From positions 248,001-312,000 of the forward strand of contig NZ_RQFA01000080.1 of assembly GCF_004770155.1 (NCBI RefSeq): a stretch of DNA of 64,000 nucleotides. The letters run 5' to 3'. Below, in pieces: positions 41,385-55,685 of the stretch (the stretch's first letter is position 1; the number at the start of each line of letters is the position of its first letter). The DNA comes from Leptospira gomenensis (GTDB taxonomy: Bacteria; Spirochaetota; Leptospiria; Leptospirales; Leptospiraceae). The translations under genes were made by a program, and so were the position numbers. The notes below the pieces were generated by a model. It was not told the origin of the DNA, did not search any database, and saw only the letters and a list, made by a program, of their open reading frames with translations.

Positions 41385-41705
41385 ATCGAAGAGACATTAA
41401 AATCCAAGAAGGAGATTCAATCTCTTTTTAAGGTTGGTAAAAGAGTCTCCCGCTTCCCGATCGTTCTAGTATATCTTTCCAATTCCTCATCGAAAAACCG
41501 TTATCTTTATTGTCCGGAACGAACGGTAAAGACGGCGGTTCTGAGAAATCGGATCAAAAGGAAACTAAGAGCGGTCCTACACGAGGAAGAGAAGAACTTT
41601 CTGAAAGGCTTTGATATAGCGATATTAGCCAAAAAAGAAATGTTAACTCTCGAGCACGGGGAACTGGTTAAGATTCTGGTCTCTCTGATCCACCGAATCC
41701 GATGA
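41385..41705 (+). CDS. rnpA: Ribonuclease P protein component, non-canonical start
   Basis: The RNase P protein binds the catalytic RNA and helps process tRNA 5' ends. About 106 residues follow the frame: LKSKKEIQSLFKVGKRV at the start matches the family N-terminus, and AVLRNRIKRKLRAVL is the RNR box that contacts RNA. The frame is bounded upstream by a TAA at 41379-41381 and contains no ATG, GTG or TTG before the conserved core. The first candidate start is ATC at 41385; ATT at 41415 is directly preceded by AAGGAG but would cut into the fold. I give the ATC as the best guess. The stop overlaps the yidD start as ATGA. Confidence 0.8.
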   Translation: MEETLKSKKEIQSLFKVGKRVSRFPIVLVYLSNSSSKNRYLYCPERTVKTAVLRNRIKRKLRAVLHEEEKNFLKGFDIAILAKKEMLTLEHGELVKILVSLIHRIR

Positions 41706-41941
41706 ACCGACTTGCAATCAAACTGATTCAGCTTTACAAACGGCTAATCTCCCCTTTGCTTCCCCCCGCTTGTCGGTTTACTCCTACTTGTTCCGAATAT
41801 GCAGCACAAGCGTTTCAAGAATACGGATTCTTCCGAGCGTTACAATTAAGCGTTTGGAGAATTCTGCGGTGTAATCCGCTTTCCAAAGGGTTTGAAGATC
41901 CCCTACCACCGAACTTAAAAAGGATGAATCATGGAAGATAG
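41702..41941 (+). CDS. yidD: Membrane protein insertion efficiency factor YidD
   Basis: A 79-residue YidD-family protein that helps YidC-dependent insertion. The signature [15 protein letters not shown], with [17 protein letters not shown] after it, is unmistakable. It starts four bases before the end of rnpA and ends 11 bases inside yidC, so the three genes are tightly coupled. Confidence 0.95.
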   Translation: MNRLAIKLIQLYKRLISPLLPPACRFTPTCSEYAAQAFQEYGFFRALQLSVWRILRCNPLSKGFEDPLPPNLKRMNHGR

Positions 41942-43820
41942 ACAAAGTAGATTATTTTTAGCGCTGATTCTCAGCATGGGAATTTGGATGGGGGTGAATT
42001 ACTTTTTCTTTCCTCCCGCCCCGGCCAAAAAAACTCCCGAGGCGCAAGAAACGACCGCGGGAAAAACTTCCGAAACCAAAAAAACCGATTCCGCGACGGC
42101 TCCAAAAAAAGAAGCGCAGATTTCCGCTTCTCCCGTGAAAGAAATTTCCAAAACACAGATTCCCACCGATGTGAAAAAGGCGTTTCTGGTGACCGACTCC
42201 TACATCGTGGAATTCAGTTCTTTGGGCGGTAGAATTTCCAAATTTTTCGTAAAAGATTACGTCGGGCCGGACGGACACGTTACGCAAGTCGCCCGCAAAA
42301 ATCCCGAGACGATCACGATCGACGGCAAAAGTTATCAAGCCGTGGAGCTTTCCCGAGATAACGGATTCGATTTTAATTTTTCGGATTCGTTGGAGGAAGT
42401 CTCCGACTCGATGTGGAATCGCATTCAATTTTCCTTAACCGAAGACAAAACCAATCATACGATCGCATTTACGGCGACTTCTCCGGATAAATCGTATCAG
42501 TTGAAAAAACAGTTCCGTTTTTTTCCCGGCGAGAATTACTTCAAACTCTCCATCGCTCTCGTAAACCTTAGCAACGAGAAACGCGCCTTCGCTTCTCAAA
42601 AAAACGTTCAGTATCTGCGGACGTTCGGAAGTTTGGGACCGTATCCGAAAGACCGCGCTCTTACCGATCGTGATACGGCTAATTTTTTCCGTTTTTACCA
42701 TTTGGGCGGTTCGTTTCAGGATACTTTGGACGGAAGCTCTTCGGTGGGATTCTGGTCCTCCGTCGGGAATTTTTTTACGGGAAGTTCCGGCTCCGATGAA
42801 ACCTTCAGCGTAAAAACGAACAAAGACGGGGGGGTTGATTTCGCGGGAACCGGTTCCCGGTATTTTATCGCGGTTGCGGATCCTTTGGATCATAAACCTC
42901 AGGGGATCGTTTTGGACAATCGCCCCAAAAACGAAACCGGCGCTGTATTAGTATATGATAATATACTCCTCAATCCCGGAGAAACGTACACTCTCGATTT
43001 CGCTTCTTATGTGGGAATCAGAGAAAGCGAAGGTATGGCGTTCCGTAATCCGGAGTTCGATCCGAATCAGGCTAAAAACAGCCCGTTTGCCGGTTTAAGC
43101 GCCGATTTGAACAAATCCTTCAACCAAGGAATTACTACTCCGTTTAGAAACGGAATCATCTGGGTTTTAAAGCAGATCTACCGCTTTACGATTCCGAACT
43201 ACGGTTGGAGTATCATTCTTTTCGCGATCCTTTTTAAACTCGTATTTTATCCGCTCAATCAAAAACAGGCGGACAGTATGAAGAAGATGCAGGAACTGAG
43301 TCCTCAGTTAAAAACTATCAATGAAAAATACGCGAACGATCAGAAGATGCGTCAACAAAAGACGATGGAACTCTATAAAAAGAATAACGTCAATCCGGTG
43401 GGCGGATGTCTTCCGATGTTGATCCAGATTCCCATCTTTATCGCGTTGTATACGGCGTTTTCCGATACGATCGATCTTTGGAATTCGCCGTTCCTATGGG
43501 TTAAGGATCTCAGCGAACCGGACGTGGTCTGGACTTCGCCCGCGATTCCTTATTTCACGCAGACCGGCATCGGTCTCAACCTCCTCGCTCTTTTAATGGT
43601 AGGAACCCAGATCTTTCAAACGAGAATGACCTCCGTTTCCATGGATCCGAATCAGAAGGTTCTGCTTTACGTGATGCCCGTGATGATGCTTTACATTTTT
43701 TGGAATATGCCTTCCGGCGTAACTCTTTACTGGACGTTCCAGAATATTCTTTCGATCGGCCAACAGTGGATCACCAATCATCTGAAAAAAACCGAAGAAA
43801 AGAAAAAGGCCAATGCCTAA
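41931..43820 (+). CDS. yidC: Membrane protein insertase YidC
   Basis: A 629-residue inner-membrane insertase for proteins that enter with or without SecYEG. It has an N-terminal anchor ([20 protein letters not shown]), a linker rich in Lys, Thr and Ala, a periplasmic beta-sandwich domain (about residues 75-390) and the conserved membrane core from about residue 415, with [40 protein letters not shown] and [20 protein letters not shown]. The length and order are typical of Gram-negative YidC. Confidence 0.96.
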   Translation: MEDRQSRLFLALILSMGIWMGVNYFFFPPAPAKKTPEAQETTAGKTSETKKTDSATAPKKEAQISASPVKEISKTQIPTDVKKAFLVTDSYIVEFSSLGGRISKFFVKDYVGPDGHVTQVARKNPETITIDGKSYQAVELSRDNGFDFNFSDSLEEVSDSMWNRIQFSLTEDKTNHTIAFTATSPDKSYQLKKQFRFFPGENYFKLSIALVNLSNEKRAFASQKNVQYLRTFGSLGPYPKDRALTDRDTANFFRFYHLGGSFQDTLDGSSSVGFWSSVGNFFTGSSGSDETFSVKTNKDGGVDFAGTGSRYFIAVADPLDHKPQGIVLDNRPKNETGAVLVYDNILLNPGETYTLDFASYVGIRESEGMAFRNPEFDPNQAKNSPFAGLSADLNKSFNQGITTPFRNGIIWVLKQIYRFTIPNYGWSIILFAILFKLVFYPLNQKQADSMKKMQELSPQLKTINEKYANDQKMRQQKTMELYKKNNVNPVGGCLPMLIQIPIFIALYTAFSDTIDLWNSPFLWVKDLSEPDVVWTSPAIPYFTQTGIGLNLLALLMVGTQIFQTRMTSVSMDPNQKVLLYVMPVMMLYIFWNMPSGVTLYWTFQNILSIGQQWITNHLKKTEEKKKANA

Positions 43821-43859
43821 CCCGATAATCGTTGCGAACTCATAATCGAGGATATACAC

Positions 43860-44562
<703 letters not shown>

Positions 44563-44570
<8 letters not shown>

Positions 44571-45933
44571 TACGATAGCAGCCGTATCGACCGCTTCCGG
44601 ATCCGGGGCCATTGGAATCGTCCGGGTTTCCGGACCGGAAGCGCTGAAACTCTCCTCTTCTTTTCTTCATTCCAAAAATCGAATCCTATCTCCCGAAGAA
44701 ATTCCTCCGAGAAACGCGATCCAATGCGTTTTTCAAGTCGGGGAAAAAAAATTGGATCAGATTCTTTTTTTGTATTTTAAAGGTCCGAACTCCTACACCG
44801 GCGAGGATCTTTGTGAATTTCATTTTCACGGAAACCCCATCTTATTACGAGAAGCGTTAGACGCTCTTTTTAGAGCGGGCGCGCGTCCAGCGAAACAAGG
44901 AGAATTCTCCCGTAGGGCTTTTTTAAACGAAAAGTTGGATTTAACCGAAGCCGAAGCGATCGGGAGATTGATCTCCGCGCGTTCCCGTTTCGAACTCGAG
45001 TTGGCGCAGAAAAACGTATTCGGAGAAGTTTCGCGTTTCACTTCCAATTTGAGAAGTCAGTTAATTTCCCTCAAAGCCGAATGTGAAGCGGAAATCGATT
45101 TTTCCACCGAAGATCTTACCTACGAATCTTTGGAGGAGCGGAAGGGGAGAATCGAAACGGTGAAGTCCCTTTGTCAAAGCGTTATTTCCAAATCGGATTC
45201 CGCGGAGAAATTGATTCAACAATTGAGGATCGTTCTTTACGGAGAACCGAACACGGGTAAATCGAGTCTGATGAATCGTCTGTTGGGAAAGGATCGTTCC
45301 ATCATTTCCGAAATTCCGGGAACAACTCGGGATTATATCAGCGAAGAGATTTTGCTCGAAGGAATTCCCGTTCGACTTGTGGACACGGCGGGGGTTCGGG
45401 ATACCGAAGATAAAATCGAAAAATTAGGAATCGAACGAAGCGAGAAGGAATTTCGAGCCGCGGACATTCGCCTTGTTTTGATCGACGTTTCTCGAAAGGA
45501 AAATTGGAAGGAATTCATCAAACGAGGTCGGGATCGTTTGGAGGGTTCCGTTGTCGTAGCGAATAAAATCGATGTTCGTGATTCTTCTTGGGATCGGAAC
45601 GCGTTTGCGGATCTCAACAATTCGATCGTCTGCGAGATTTCCTGTAAAACGGGGGAGGGAGTTCCCGCACTTCTCGAAACGATCAAGGAAAGGGCTGGTG
45701 CCGTAGGACATTCGGAGGATTATGTCCTGTTGGAAGAACGACAGAGATATCATTTCGAAACGATCGTTCGCTCTTTGGAAAATACGCTTCGGCTCCTCAC
45801 AGAAGGAGCTCCCGCCGAGATTTACATAAAAGAAATCGATTACGCGCTTTCCGAAATCGGAGAGGTCAACGGAAGAGTGGACACGGAGGAGATTCTCGGG
45901 AGAATCTTCAGCAAGTTCTGCGTTGGCAAATGA
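44563..45933 (+). CDS. mnmE: tRNA uridine-5-carboxymethylaminomethyl GTPase MnmE
   Basis: MnmE works with MnmG to modify the wobble uridine of some tRNAs. The N-terminal folate-binding domain starts [23 protein letters not shown]. The GTPase domain has G1 GEPNTGKSS at residues 227-235 and DTAGVRDT further on. The C-terminal catalytic box is CVGK at the very end, in the C-x-G-K form. The start is a TTG that overlaps the end of jag. The length of 456 residues is normal. Confidence 0.96.
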
Positions 45934-45960
45934 AATGTTATCGTCGCAAGTTCTGATTCA

Positions 45961-47243
<1,283 letters not shown>

Positions 47244-47462
47244 TTTTTTTTCCTAAGTTCCGAAACCGATATTTATAAAGATAAGTCCATTCCGTAAAAG
47301 TCCGTACGTTTCCTCCGAAATCTACGGTTTCTCTTTTTCGTTTGGAAACTTATGATTGAGTATTTTTCGGGAATGGAAATCCGGTTTTGGGACAAACAAT
47401 ATTCGACTTTTCCGATTTTCCGCAGTCTCTTAACAATGTGCCCTTACGGGGCCGGATAATTT

Positions 47463-49535
47463 ATGTCCAAATCTGAAAATCAAATTCCCACCCCAGAAAC
47501 TTTCGCCGCCGCTCCGGAAGAAACGGAGGATATGATTTCGGACCAGGAGCTCAAAGTCATTATGCTCCAATTCAATCCGGGAGCGTTTAAGGACATCGAT
47601 TTGGTGGAAAAGGGAGTTGAAAATTATTTCCTTTTCAATCATTCTCCGTTCGCACTTACGAAACTCGAACAACTACAACATCTCAAACTGAACGATCTGA
47701 AATTTTTGGAGGAGCGTCGGGGAATCCAATCCTATCAATATCTTCTTTTTCAAAAGGAATCCCGCGAACTTCAGATCGCGAACGTACTCATTCGTCCCGC
47801 CTCTTTGAAAGCGGAACAGATCGTAAAGGTGAAACGCGGTTGTCTTTTACAGAGTGTCGCCGCCGTCCTGGAAATGGTTCACGCGAGGGATCAATTCATT
47901 CTGAACGTTTCCAAAAATTCGGAGCTCGAAGAATGGGTTCTTCACAACTACGTGAACGTAGACGACAAAGGAACGCCGATCAATCTTGCCGATTCCAAAT
48001 TTCTGGAAAAGTCCATGCAGAATTTGGAATCTCTTTCTCTTGAAACCTCTTTGGAGAGGCTTCAAGTGCGAGGAGATTTATTCAGTCATATCTTTCAACT
48101 TCTCGATCAGAAGCCGGGTGAAATTCTAAATCAACTTTCCGTGATCAAAACCGAGTCCGAGGTTTTGTCCGTTTTGGAAAAAAGAGGATCGCGCTCCCCT
48201 TTGTTGCAGCTTCATCCTCGGTTTCATCTTTTTCAACCTTCACTCGAAGAGTTGTTGAGTTTTAGAAATGCGACCAAGGAAGAAGAACCGAAAAAAACGG
48301 AACTCGAGATCGTGTTCGATCTTTTTACCGTGATTGCACGTAAGATTCTTCTTCAGATTCTTCCCGGAGAAATTTCCTCCTGGATCGAGTTGACCGGAAA
48401 CGCACAAGCGGAACGTTACGCCCAGGAATTAAAAAAACATCCGGCGTTTACTTCCGGAAAAAGTTGGAACGGAGGCGGGGATTTTATCAAAGCCTACGAA
48501 GTGCTCATCCAAACGATTCGCGCGCTTTCCAATCTTAAACGGGAATCCTTGATCAATCTTATCACCGGAGAAAATCTACTTCGTTTTAAGGAATCGAAAG
48601 AGCCGGTTCAATTCGACCTTTCCAACTTTGAGGCGGACGACGGAGCAGTAAAAAGCGCGGGCATGAGTAGGCTTGAACTTTTCCGGGAAGTGCTCGAACG
48701 CATTCGTGCACGCGAGGATTTTTTAAAAAAGGAACGTAAAGGTCACGAAGGCGAAACGATCGGACTTTTGATTCTGGCGAAGAATATGATTCTACGTTCT
48801 TTTATCGAAGTGCGTCCGAGGAGAACCTCGATCCACAATTTAATCCGACAAAACGGATATACGCGGGGAATCTACGAATTTTTGCGGGAAGTCTCCGACG
48901 CCAAAGACGGCCAATCGGCCGTTGACGAACAGATCCGTCTGAGCAAGGCCATCGCCGAATGGGAAGAGGACGTCGAAAAGGAACGGATCCGTGCGGAACG
49001 TGCTTCCAAATCCATTTTCGAAAGGATCATCGAATTCATATTGGGGCTTTTCGGAATTTCGATTCCGTCGAAGGAAAAAGAAACTACTTCGAAATTCTCC
49101 GCGAAAAAGGAATCGAAATCCTCTGCGGACAACGGGCCTTCCACCGAAACGATTAAACCGAAAAAGAAAACCTCGTTGGGAGTCATCGTCGGTCCGAAGG
49201 AAAAGGAGCTGATCGTTCCCGCCCGTCTGCAAAAAGCGATCGACTACGTGGATCGTAAAAATAACGGACTGATCTGGTTGGACGAAGTTGTCGCCGCCGT
49301 GTCCTCTCCAGAATTCGGAAAAGACAAAGTGGCCGACCTCATGTACTATGACCAGAAGCGGAGATTTCTGGAAATCAGGGCGATGAACCAGGTTCGACAC
49401 GTTTTTATCAGAAGGGAATTGGAATCCGATCCTACTTGGATTCAGTCCACTCTGGATTACCTCGATAACGTTTCCGCTAAAAAGCCGGAGTTTTCCGCGT
49501 TGGCGGACACTCTGAGACGATTCCAAGACGAATGA
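47463..49535 (+). CDS. Unknown 690-residue protein
   Basis: No family is recognised. It is mostly helical and charged, with no signal peptide. Its middle part has a long helical region ending in a short hydrophobic stretch ([16 protein letters not shown], about residues 517-532) which could be a single membrane or amphipathic helix. A Ser- and Lys-rich linker follows. The C-terminal domain of about 115 residues, with [23 protein letters not shown] and [16 protein letters not shown], looks compact. The layout (large helical N-terminus, short hydrophobic part, basic linker, compact C-terminus) is similar to the unknown 778-residue protein earlier, but I see no clear shared sequence. Confidence 0.7.
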   Translation: MSKSENQIPTPETFAAAPEETEDMISDQELKVIMLQFNPGAFKDIDLVEKGVENYFLFNHSPFALTKLEQLQHLKLNDLKFLEERRGIQSYQYLLFQKESRELQIANVLIRPASLKAEQIVKVKRGCLLQSVAAVLEMVHARDQFILNVSKNSELEEWVLHNYVNVDDKGTPINLADSKFLEKSMQNLESLSLETSLERLQVRGDLFSHIFQLLDQKPGEILNQLSVIKTESEVLSVLEKRGSRSPLLQLHPRFHLFQPSLEELLSFRNATKEEEPKKTELEIVFDLFTVIARKILLQILPGEISSWIELTGNAQAERYAQELKKHPAFTSGKSWNGGGDFIKAYEVLIQTIRALSNLKRESLINLITGENLLRFKESKEPVQFDLSNFEADDGAVKSAGMSRLELFREVLERIRAREDFLKKERKGHEGETIGLLILAKNMILRSFIEVRPRRTSIHNLIRQNGYTRGIYEFLREVSDAKDGQSAVDEQIRLSKAIAEWEEDVEKERIRAERASKSIFERIIEFILGLFGISIPSKEKETTSKFSAKKESKSSADNGPSTETIKPKKKTSLGVIVGPKEKELIVPARLQKAIDYVDRKNNGLIWLDEVVAAVSSPEFGKDKVADLMYYDQKRRFLEIRAMNQVRHVFIRRELESDPTWIQSTLDYLDNVSAKKPEFSALADTLRRFQDE

Positions 49536-49643
49536 CGTAATCCGGAAATTCCGAAGCATTCAATACTTTAGAATTTTCTAATTAACGGTTCTTTCCGTTT
49601 TGGGTTATAATATTTTAATCACGAATAAATTTTCGGAGGATTC

Positions 49644-51038
49644 ATGAAAACCAGGATCGAAACGGATTCAATGGGCGAAATCGCCGTAGACGATTCCAAA
49701 TATTGGGGAGCGCAAACGGAAAGATCTTTGCATCACTTTCATATCGGAAACGATCGATTTCCGAGGGAAATGATCCGCGCGCTCGGCGTCTTAAAAAAAT
49801 CGGCGGCTATCGTAAACGCCGAGCTCGGTCTTTTGAGCGTCGAAAAGAAGGATCTCATAGTTCGAGCTGCGGACGAGGTGATTTCCGGAAAACTGGACGA
49901 GCACTTTCCGCTTTCGGTTTGGCAGACCGGTTCCGGAACACAAACCAACATGAATTCCAACGAGGTGATTTCGAATCGCGCGATCGAGATTTCCGGCGGA
50001 GTTATGGGTTCCAAAAAGCCGATCCATCCGAATGACGACGTAAACAAGGCCCAGTCCTCCAACGATACTTTTCCGACCGCGATGCATATCGCCGCGGCCG
50101 AACAATTGAACCTTAAATTGATTCCTGCTTTGACCCAACTCAAAGACACTCTGAAAAAGAAGGCCGGCGAATTCCAAGATATCATCAAAATCGGGAGAAC
50201 CCACTTGCAAGACGCCACTCCTCTGACTTTGGGACAGGAGTTTTCGGGATATGTGCAACAATTGGAATATAATATTTCCAGAGTGAAGTCGTCCTTGCCC
50301 GCGGTTTACAGACTTGCGTTAGGCGGAACAGCGGTAGGGACCGGTTTGAACACTCATCCGGAATTCGCCGTAAAGGCCGCGGCGCAGATATCCAAAGAAA
50401 CCGGTCTTCCTTTCGTAAGTGCGGAAAATAAATTCGAAGCGCTCGCGGCTCACGACTCGTTGGTGGAAGTAAGCGGGGTTTTAAAAACCGTCGCCGCTTC
50501 CCTGATGAAAATCGCGAATGATATCCGTTGGCTTTCCTCCGGTCCCCGTTGTGGAATCGGTGAAATCAGTATTCCAGAAAACGAACCCGGTTCTTCCATT
50601 ATGCCGGGAAAGGTGAATCCGACCCAATCCGAACAGATGACGATGGTCGCCGCGCAGGTGATCGCCAACGACGTCGCGGTAAATATCGGAGGTGCTTCCG
50701 GGAATTTCGAATTGAACGTGTTTAAACCGTTGATCATTCACAACGTTTTGAATTCGATCCGACTTCTTTCGGATTCCTGCGTTTCTTTCGAGGAACATTG
50801 CGCGCGCGGTATTACGCCGAATCTCGAACAGCTCAAAGAACATTTGAACAATTCTTTGATGTTGGTCACCGCTTTGAATCCTCATATCGGATACGATAAC
50901 GCGGCAAAAATCGCAAAGAACGCGCATAAGAAAGGCACTACCTTGAAGGAATCCGGAATCGAACTGGGCCTTTTGACGAGCGAGCAGTTTGATCAGTGGG
51001 TTCTTCCGGAAAAGATGATTTCTCCTTCCGCCGATTAA
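49644..51038 (+). CDS. fumC: Fumarate hydratase, class II
   Basis: A 464-residue iron-independent fumarase of the TCA cycle, which adds water to fumarate to make malate. Signatures are [49 protein letters not shown] and [13 protein letters not shown], the catalytic loop. The length and order are typical. A GGAGG site precedes the ATG. A strong terminator follows. Confidence 0.97.
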   Translation: MKTRIETDSMGEIAVDDSKYWGAQTERSLHHFHIGNDRFPREMIRALGVLKKSAAIVNAELGLLSVEKKDLIVRAADEVISGKLDEHFPLSVWQTGSGTQTNMNSNEVISNRAIEISGGVMGSKKPIHPNDDVNKAQSSNDTFPTAMHIAAAEQLNLKLIPALTQLKDTLKKKAGEFQDIIKIGRTHLQDATPLTLGQEFSGYVQQLEYNISRVKSSLPAVYRLALGGTAVGTGLNTHPEFAVKAAAQISKETGLPFVSAENKFEALAAHDSLVEVSGVLKTVAASLMKIANDIRWLSSGPRCGIGEISIPENEPGSSIMPGKVNPTQSEQMTMVAAQVIANDVAVNIGGASGNFELNVFKPLIIHNVLNSIRLLSDSCVSFEEHCARGITPNLEQLKEHLNNSLMLVTALNPHIGYDNAAKIAKNAHKKGTTLKESGIELGLLTSEQFDQWVLPEKMISPSAD

Positions 51039-51099
51039 ACGTTTCCGCGAAAAGGGGTTCCGCTTTCGATCGTAAAAGATATACGCGGAAACAATACGG

Positions 51100-51129
51100 A
51101 AAAGCCCGTTCGAAAGAGCGGGCTTTTTT
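51100..51129 (+). terminator. fumC terminator
   Basis: The stem AAAAGCCCG / CGGGCTTTT with a loop of nine or ten bases is followed by T residues, 62 bases after the fumC stop. Confidence 0.85.
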
Positions 51130-51344
51130 ATTCGACAGAAACGACATAGGTAGGTACGAGCGAGTTTCGGAATCGTTCTTACATACGCCTCCCTAAGAAT
51201 CGGATATCTTTTCGAACCAAGGTAAATCATTTTAAAAAACTGTAATATTTGTTTCGATTTCGTTTTAAGGAAAAGAGAAGAAAACATCGAGGAGGTCGGG
51301 TGAGCGACCTACTAACTGGGAAATTTCAGACTCGCGAGAAGGGA

Positions 51345-51373
51345 CAAAAAAGGCGATGATTGCTCATCGCCCC
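51345..51373 (-). terminator. loa22 terminator
   Basis: On the reverse strand GGCGATGA / TCATCGCC, with a four-base loop, runs into a T6 tract. It lies about 35 bases past the loa22 stop. Confidence 0.85.
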
Positions 51374-51406
51374 TTTGAATCAGATTTCTGATTGAACGTT
51401 TTCGGT

Positions 51407-51993
<587 letters not shown>

Positions 51994-52036
51994 TTCTTTC
52001 CTTCCTTAGATCTAAGGGGTTGGGTTTCAATGTGTC

Positions 52037-52065
52037 ATATTAAGTCGTAGGAATGAAAATGGAAA
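52037..52065 (-). promoter_or_regulatory. Candidate loa22 promoter
   Basis: On the reverse strand TTTCCA and TAATAT are separated by 17 bases, about 45 bases before the loa22 start. The -10 is good and the -35 is weak. This is judged by eye. Confidence 0.35.
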
Positions 52066-52127
52066 CCGTTTTTTTAGAGTGCTAAAATTGGTCTCGATAA
52101 AAATCTGGGATCTTCCCCATATTTCCG

Positions 52128-53066
52128 ATGAACTTGGAACTGAAAGCAGAGGTCTTAGAAGAATTTTCGGGAAACCGTCTCGATCGATTTCTCAAACTAT
52201 CTTTCGGCGATGAGGTTTCCCGGGCGTCGATTCAAAAATGGATCGAGTCGGGATTCGTTCGTAACCAAGACGATCGCATTCAAGACAAAAGTTCGATCAA
52301 AGTAAAAGTAGGGGATCGGTATTCCGTTTCCGTTCCTCCTCGACCTCCTCTTAATTTGGAACCGGTGCCCATGGACCTACCGGTAATTTTGGATCGAGAG
52401 AATTATCTGATTCTACACAAACCCGCGGGAATCGCAAGCCACAGCGGACCGGGAGATCGTTCTCCGAGTTTGGTCAACGGTTTGCTCTTTCACTTTAAGG
52501 AATTATCCAAGGCGGGTGGAGAATCCAGGCCAGGAATCGTACATCGACTGGACAAACCTACGGAAGGTTTGATTCTTATAGCGAAGAACGATCGTGCCCA
52601 CGGCAAGTTGTCCGAGTTATTTCGAAAACGTGAAATTCAAAAAAAATACTACGCTTGGGTGCAAGGACATCCTCCCGAGGAAGAAGGGACGATCGATCTC
52701 CCCATCGCGCGCCATCCGGTCGAACGTTTGAAAATGACGATTTCTCCGAAAGGAAGACGTTCGATAACACATTACAAAGTTCTAAAATATATCAATTCCC
52801 GCTCCGGACGAAAATTCAGTTTTGTGGATATAGGATTGGAGACCGGAAGAACCCACCAGATTCGCGTTCATTTTCAAAGTCAAAGATGTCCCGTCGTGGG
52901 GGATTTATTGTATTCGAGAGCCGGAGCCCAGTTCGAATCCTACGGATTGCAGCTCTTGTCCTATTTTTTAAAATTCAAGGATCCTTTTACGGGAGAATCG
53001 ATCGAGGCGAATCTTCCTTTGACGGAACGTTTTCTTAGGTTCGAGAAGAACGCACCGCTGTTCTGA
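52128..53066 (+). CDS. RluA-family pseudouridine synthase
   Basis: A 312-residue RNA pseudouridine synthase. An N-terminal S4 RNA-binding domain occupies residues 15-75. The catalytic motif [19 protein letters not shown] holds the key Asp, and [11 protein letters not shown] is the second family box. Family members act on 23S rRNA or tRNA; which one cannot be told. Its last 32 bases overlap the end of the convergent nitrilase-family gene. Confidence 0.92.
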   Translation: MNLELKAEVLEEFSGNRLDRFLKLSFGDEVSRASIQKWIESGFVRNQDDRIQDKSSIKVKVGDRYSVSVPPRPPLNLEPVPMDLPVILDRENYLILHKPAGIASHSGPGDRSPSLVNGLLFHFKELSKAGGESRPGIVHRLDKPTEGLILIAKNDRAHGKLSELFRKREIQKKYYAWVQGHPPEEEGTIDLPIARHPVERLKMTISPKGRRSITHYKVLKYINSRSGRKFSFVDIGLETGRTHQIRVHFQSQRCPVVGDLLYSRAGAQFESYGLQLLSYFLKFKDPFTGESIEANLPLTERFLRFEKNAPLF

Positions 53067-53874
53067 CTTCGATACTTTCCGGAGTTCTTCGATCCGATAA
53101 AACCGGAAAATTTTCCCTGTATTCCGAGATCCTTTTTTTATCCGCTCTATAAAAAAGAACCGTTTCCACGTTTTCTCCCGCGTCCGTAAAATCGCCGTTC
53201 GGTTCGATTGCCAGCGAATGTCCGTTATGCGGAATACTTTTGTTGTAACCGGCGATTCCGATCCGATTGACCCCGAAAACGTACGCCTGATTTTCCACGG
53301 CCCTCGTTTTTAGGATCAGCTCCCAGTGATGAATCCTTGGAACGGGCCAGTTTGCGTGAACCGTAAAGATATCCGTTTCCCCGGCCAGTCTTCGGAAGAT
53401 TTCCGGAAAACGGATATCGTAACAGATAAACGGAGTGATTCGAAATCCGTTTAGATCGTAACTTACGATTTCCGAACCGGCGCTGTAATGACGATCTTCT
53501 CCTCCGAACGTGAACGGATGTATTTTAGAATATCTTAATACGATTTCTCCGTCCGGAGCTACGACGCTGACGGTGTTGAACGGTTTTCCCCCGGGATTTT
53601 TCCGGATCCAGCCCGCGCATACGTGTGCGCTCGTATCGTTCGCGATTTTTTTGAGGAAGGTTTCGGTAGGACCGCCGTCCGGTTCCGCGATCCGCTCGGA
53701 TCGCATCGTAAATCCGGTAGCAAACGTTTCCGGCAAAAGAATCAGATCCGTCTGTCCGGGGAATGTTTTCGAGGAATTTTTAAGAAGACTTTCTACACGT
53801 TCGTAGTTGGCCTCCTGATTTTCCCAAGATAAATCGCATTGTACGAGTGCGACATTCAATTCGTTCGGATTCAT
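53035..53874 (-). CDS. Carbon-nitrogen hydrolase (nitrilase family, omega-amidase-like)
   Basis: A 279-residue nitrilase-fold amidase. The catalytic triad is Glu in [12 protein letters not shown], Lys in [13 protein letters not shown] and Cys in [11 protein letters not shown]. The box order and TFGGE match omega-amidases of the YafV/Nit2 group, which hydrolyse keto-acid amides and are thought to repair products of glutamine transamination (family knowledge). The gene converges on the pseudouridine synthase, with 32 shared bases. The neighbouring SDR gene is upstream on the same strand, 17 bases away. Confidence 0.9.
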   Translation of the reverse strand: MNPNELNVALVQCDLSWENQEANYERVESLLKNSSKTFPGQTDLILLPETFATGFTMRSERIAEPDGGPTETFLKKIANDTSAHVCAGWIRKNPGGKPFNTVSVVAPDGEIVLRYSKIHPFTFGGEDRHYSAGSEIVSYDLNGFRITPFICYDIRFPEIFRRLAGETDIFTVHANWPVPRIHHWELILKTRAVENQAYVFGVNRIGIAGYNKSIPHNGHSLAIEPNGDFTDAGENVETVLFYRADKKRISEYRENFPVLSDRRTPESIEVRTAVRSSRT

Positions 53875-53891
53875 CGTTATTTACGTTCGGT

Positions 53892-54686
53892 TTACCGCTC
53901 CGCTTCCGAATTTCGATTTTTTCTTTGAATCGGTTTTTTGGAAATTTTATGATATCTCGGACGAACTGTGATTTCCATAAAACCGGAATTCTCCTTACCC
54001 GAAAACGCGAACTCGAACGCGTTTAAAACGTCCGATACGTTCAAATACGATCCTGGATCGGGATCTTTTTCGAAATCAAGGGTCTCGTAAAATTCGGTGT
54101 CCACGACGTCGGGATTGATGCTTATCAGTTTGACTCCCGATTTTCTGATTTCTTCGAATAAATTTAAACCGAAGTGTCGTAGTCCGGCCTTACTTCCGGC
54201 GTAAGCCGCTCCTCGGACGGATTCCTTGAGCGCGGTCACCGAATGGATTTGAAAAATCCAACCTTCGTTTTTCTTTAAATCCCGAAGGAATAAACGGGTC
54301 AAAAGAACCGGAGTCACGAAGTTCAAAATCAACATCCTTTCCAAATCCTGAACCGGAATTTCCTCGTGCGGGGCAAACGCTCCGATTCCCGCGTTGTTAA
54401 CCAAGATTTTTACGGGGGGTTCGTTATTTATAATATTATAAACTTCGGATTCGATTTTTTTCGTGTTCGATAAGTCGCAATGAACGTGACGATAAAGTTC
54501 CGATGTCGTAAGCGATCGAGATTGCGGGGCGGTCCTGGATATTCCGATTACCTTATATCCTTGCGATACGAGGAATTCCGATATCGCAAGGCCGATTCCC
54601 CGGGAGGAGCCGGTTACGATTGCGGATGTGTTTCGGTTTTGTCCGTTTTCGTTCATAGTGGTCGGAGTAGGTTTTCGTTTTTTCAA
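53892..54686 (-). CDS. Short-chain dehydrogenase/reductase
   Basis: A 264-residue SDR protein. The nucleotide-binding box TGSSRGIG is near residue 26, NNAG follows in ILVNNAGIGAF, and the catalytic pair is Y-x-x-x-K in AAYAGSKAGLRHF. The start at 54686 overlaps the stop of the upstream photolyase-like gene as ATGA; an in-frame ATG at 54656 is an alternative. The substrate is unknown. It is the last of a nucleosidase/SPL/SDR overlap set. Confidence 0.88.
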   Translation of the reverse strand: MKKRKPTPTTMNENGQNRNTSAIVTGSSRGIGLAISEFLVSQGYKVIGISRTAPQSRSLTTSELYRHVHCDLSNTKKIESEVYNIINNEPPVKILVNNAGIGAFAPHEEIPVQDLERMLILNFVTPVLLTRLFLRDLKKNEGWIFQIHSVTALKESVRGAAYAGSKAGLRHFGLNLFEEIRKSGVKLISINPDVVDTEFYETLDFEKDPDPGSYLNVSDVLNAFEFAFSGKENSGFMEITVRPRYHKISKKPIQRKNRNSEAER

Positions 54687-55685
54687 AGAGTTTCGTTTGC
54701 GATCAGTCTGTGAATCTTTTCTTTCGCGACGAAGGATTCCAATTCTTTTTCCAATGCGGAAAACATTTCTTTTTCCAATTCCTCAGGATAGGATTTTACG
54801 GAGGAACGGGTTTCCATCGGAAGATAATAGAGGTAGGAATCCGATCTTCTTTTTTTCGAGTTCTTAAAGTATTCCGAGTTCATCCGAAATACTCCTAAAC
54901 TTATCTCCTTCAACGTATCTCCGGGGATCTCTCGGAAAACGTCGCGGACGAATTCTCCATAGACAGTTTTCCAATCCGGAACGTCCAAAATCGGATCCAA
55001 ACAAAGTCTCACTTGCCATCCGTTTTCCAAGGCTTGTTTTACGTTTTTAAGTCGGGAGGTCAGCCTCGGGGTCAACGGTTCGTGTTCCTTTATAACCGAT
55101 TCCGGAGACAACGTCCAGGCAAGAATCACGTTAGGCGTCGGTTGAAGGGAAGCGATCGATTTAAAGTTTGCGCTTTTTGTTCTCAGTTCCAGGATCAGAT
55201 CCGGACGGGAGCGGGCGAATTCGATCCATTCTTTACAATATCCTAATATATTTTCCAAAGCGAGTAGATCCGTATCGTACGAAATACACAGGTACAACGG
55301 TTTGGAAAGTTTCAAGCGCTCGTCGGTTTCACGGAAGTAATCCTCGTTGTTTACGAAAACGACCACGTTTGCGGAAGGATACATCCCTTGTAGGTAACAA
55401 TAGGAGCAATTGTAAAGACAATTCAGAACCAAGGCGTTATAATAAAAATGACGATAACCGAAATCGGGGGCGATTCCCGATCCCGAATACAAATACTGAT
55501 CCTTACGTTCGGCGAGTATGAGTTTGGGACTTCTTTTTTGGGCCTGAAAATTTTGAGCGGAGGGGTTAAAAACCTCTTTGTAGGATTCGATTAAAATCAC
55601 GGAAGATTCGGGAAACTTGGACAAAACCTCCCTAGTTTTCGGATGATTCTCCGCCGATCGTTCGACGTAAATATGAGAGAACCGT

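Larger units (their letters stand above)
51039..51406. other. 368-base intergenic region between fumC and loa22
   Basis: This gap holds the fumC terminator at its left end and the loa22 terminator at its right end. Between them is a short possible reading frame at 51300-51359 (GTG start, AGGAGG before it) and a small GGTCG/CGACC hairpin. I see no tRNA, known riboswitch or longer gene in it. Confidence 0.5.

Noticed and set aside
42435..42893. Reverse-strand frame inside yidC
   Set aside because: It is antisense to a conserved gene and lacks any family likeness.
49739..50261. Long reverse-strand frames inside fumC
   Set aside because: They overlap a strongly supported gene and their translations have no domain or signal; such shadow frames are common in this sequence.
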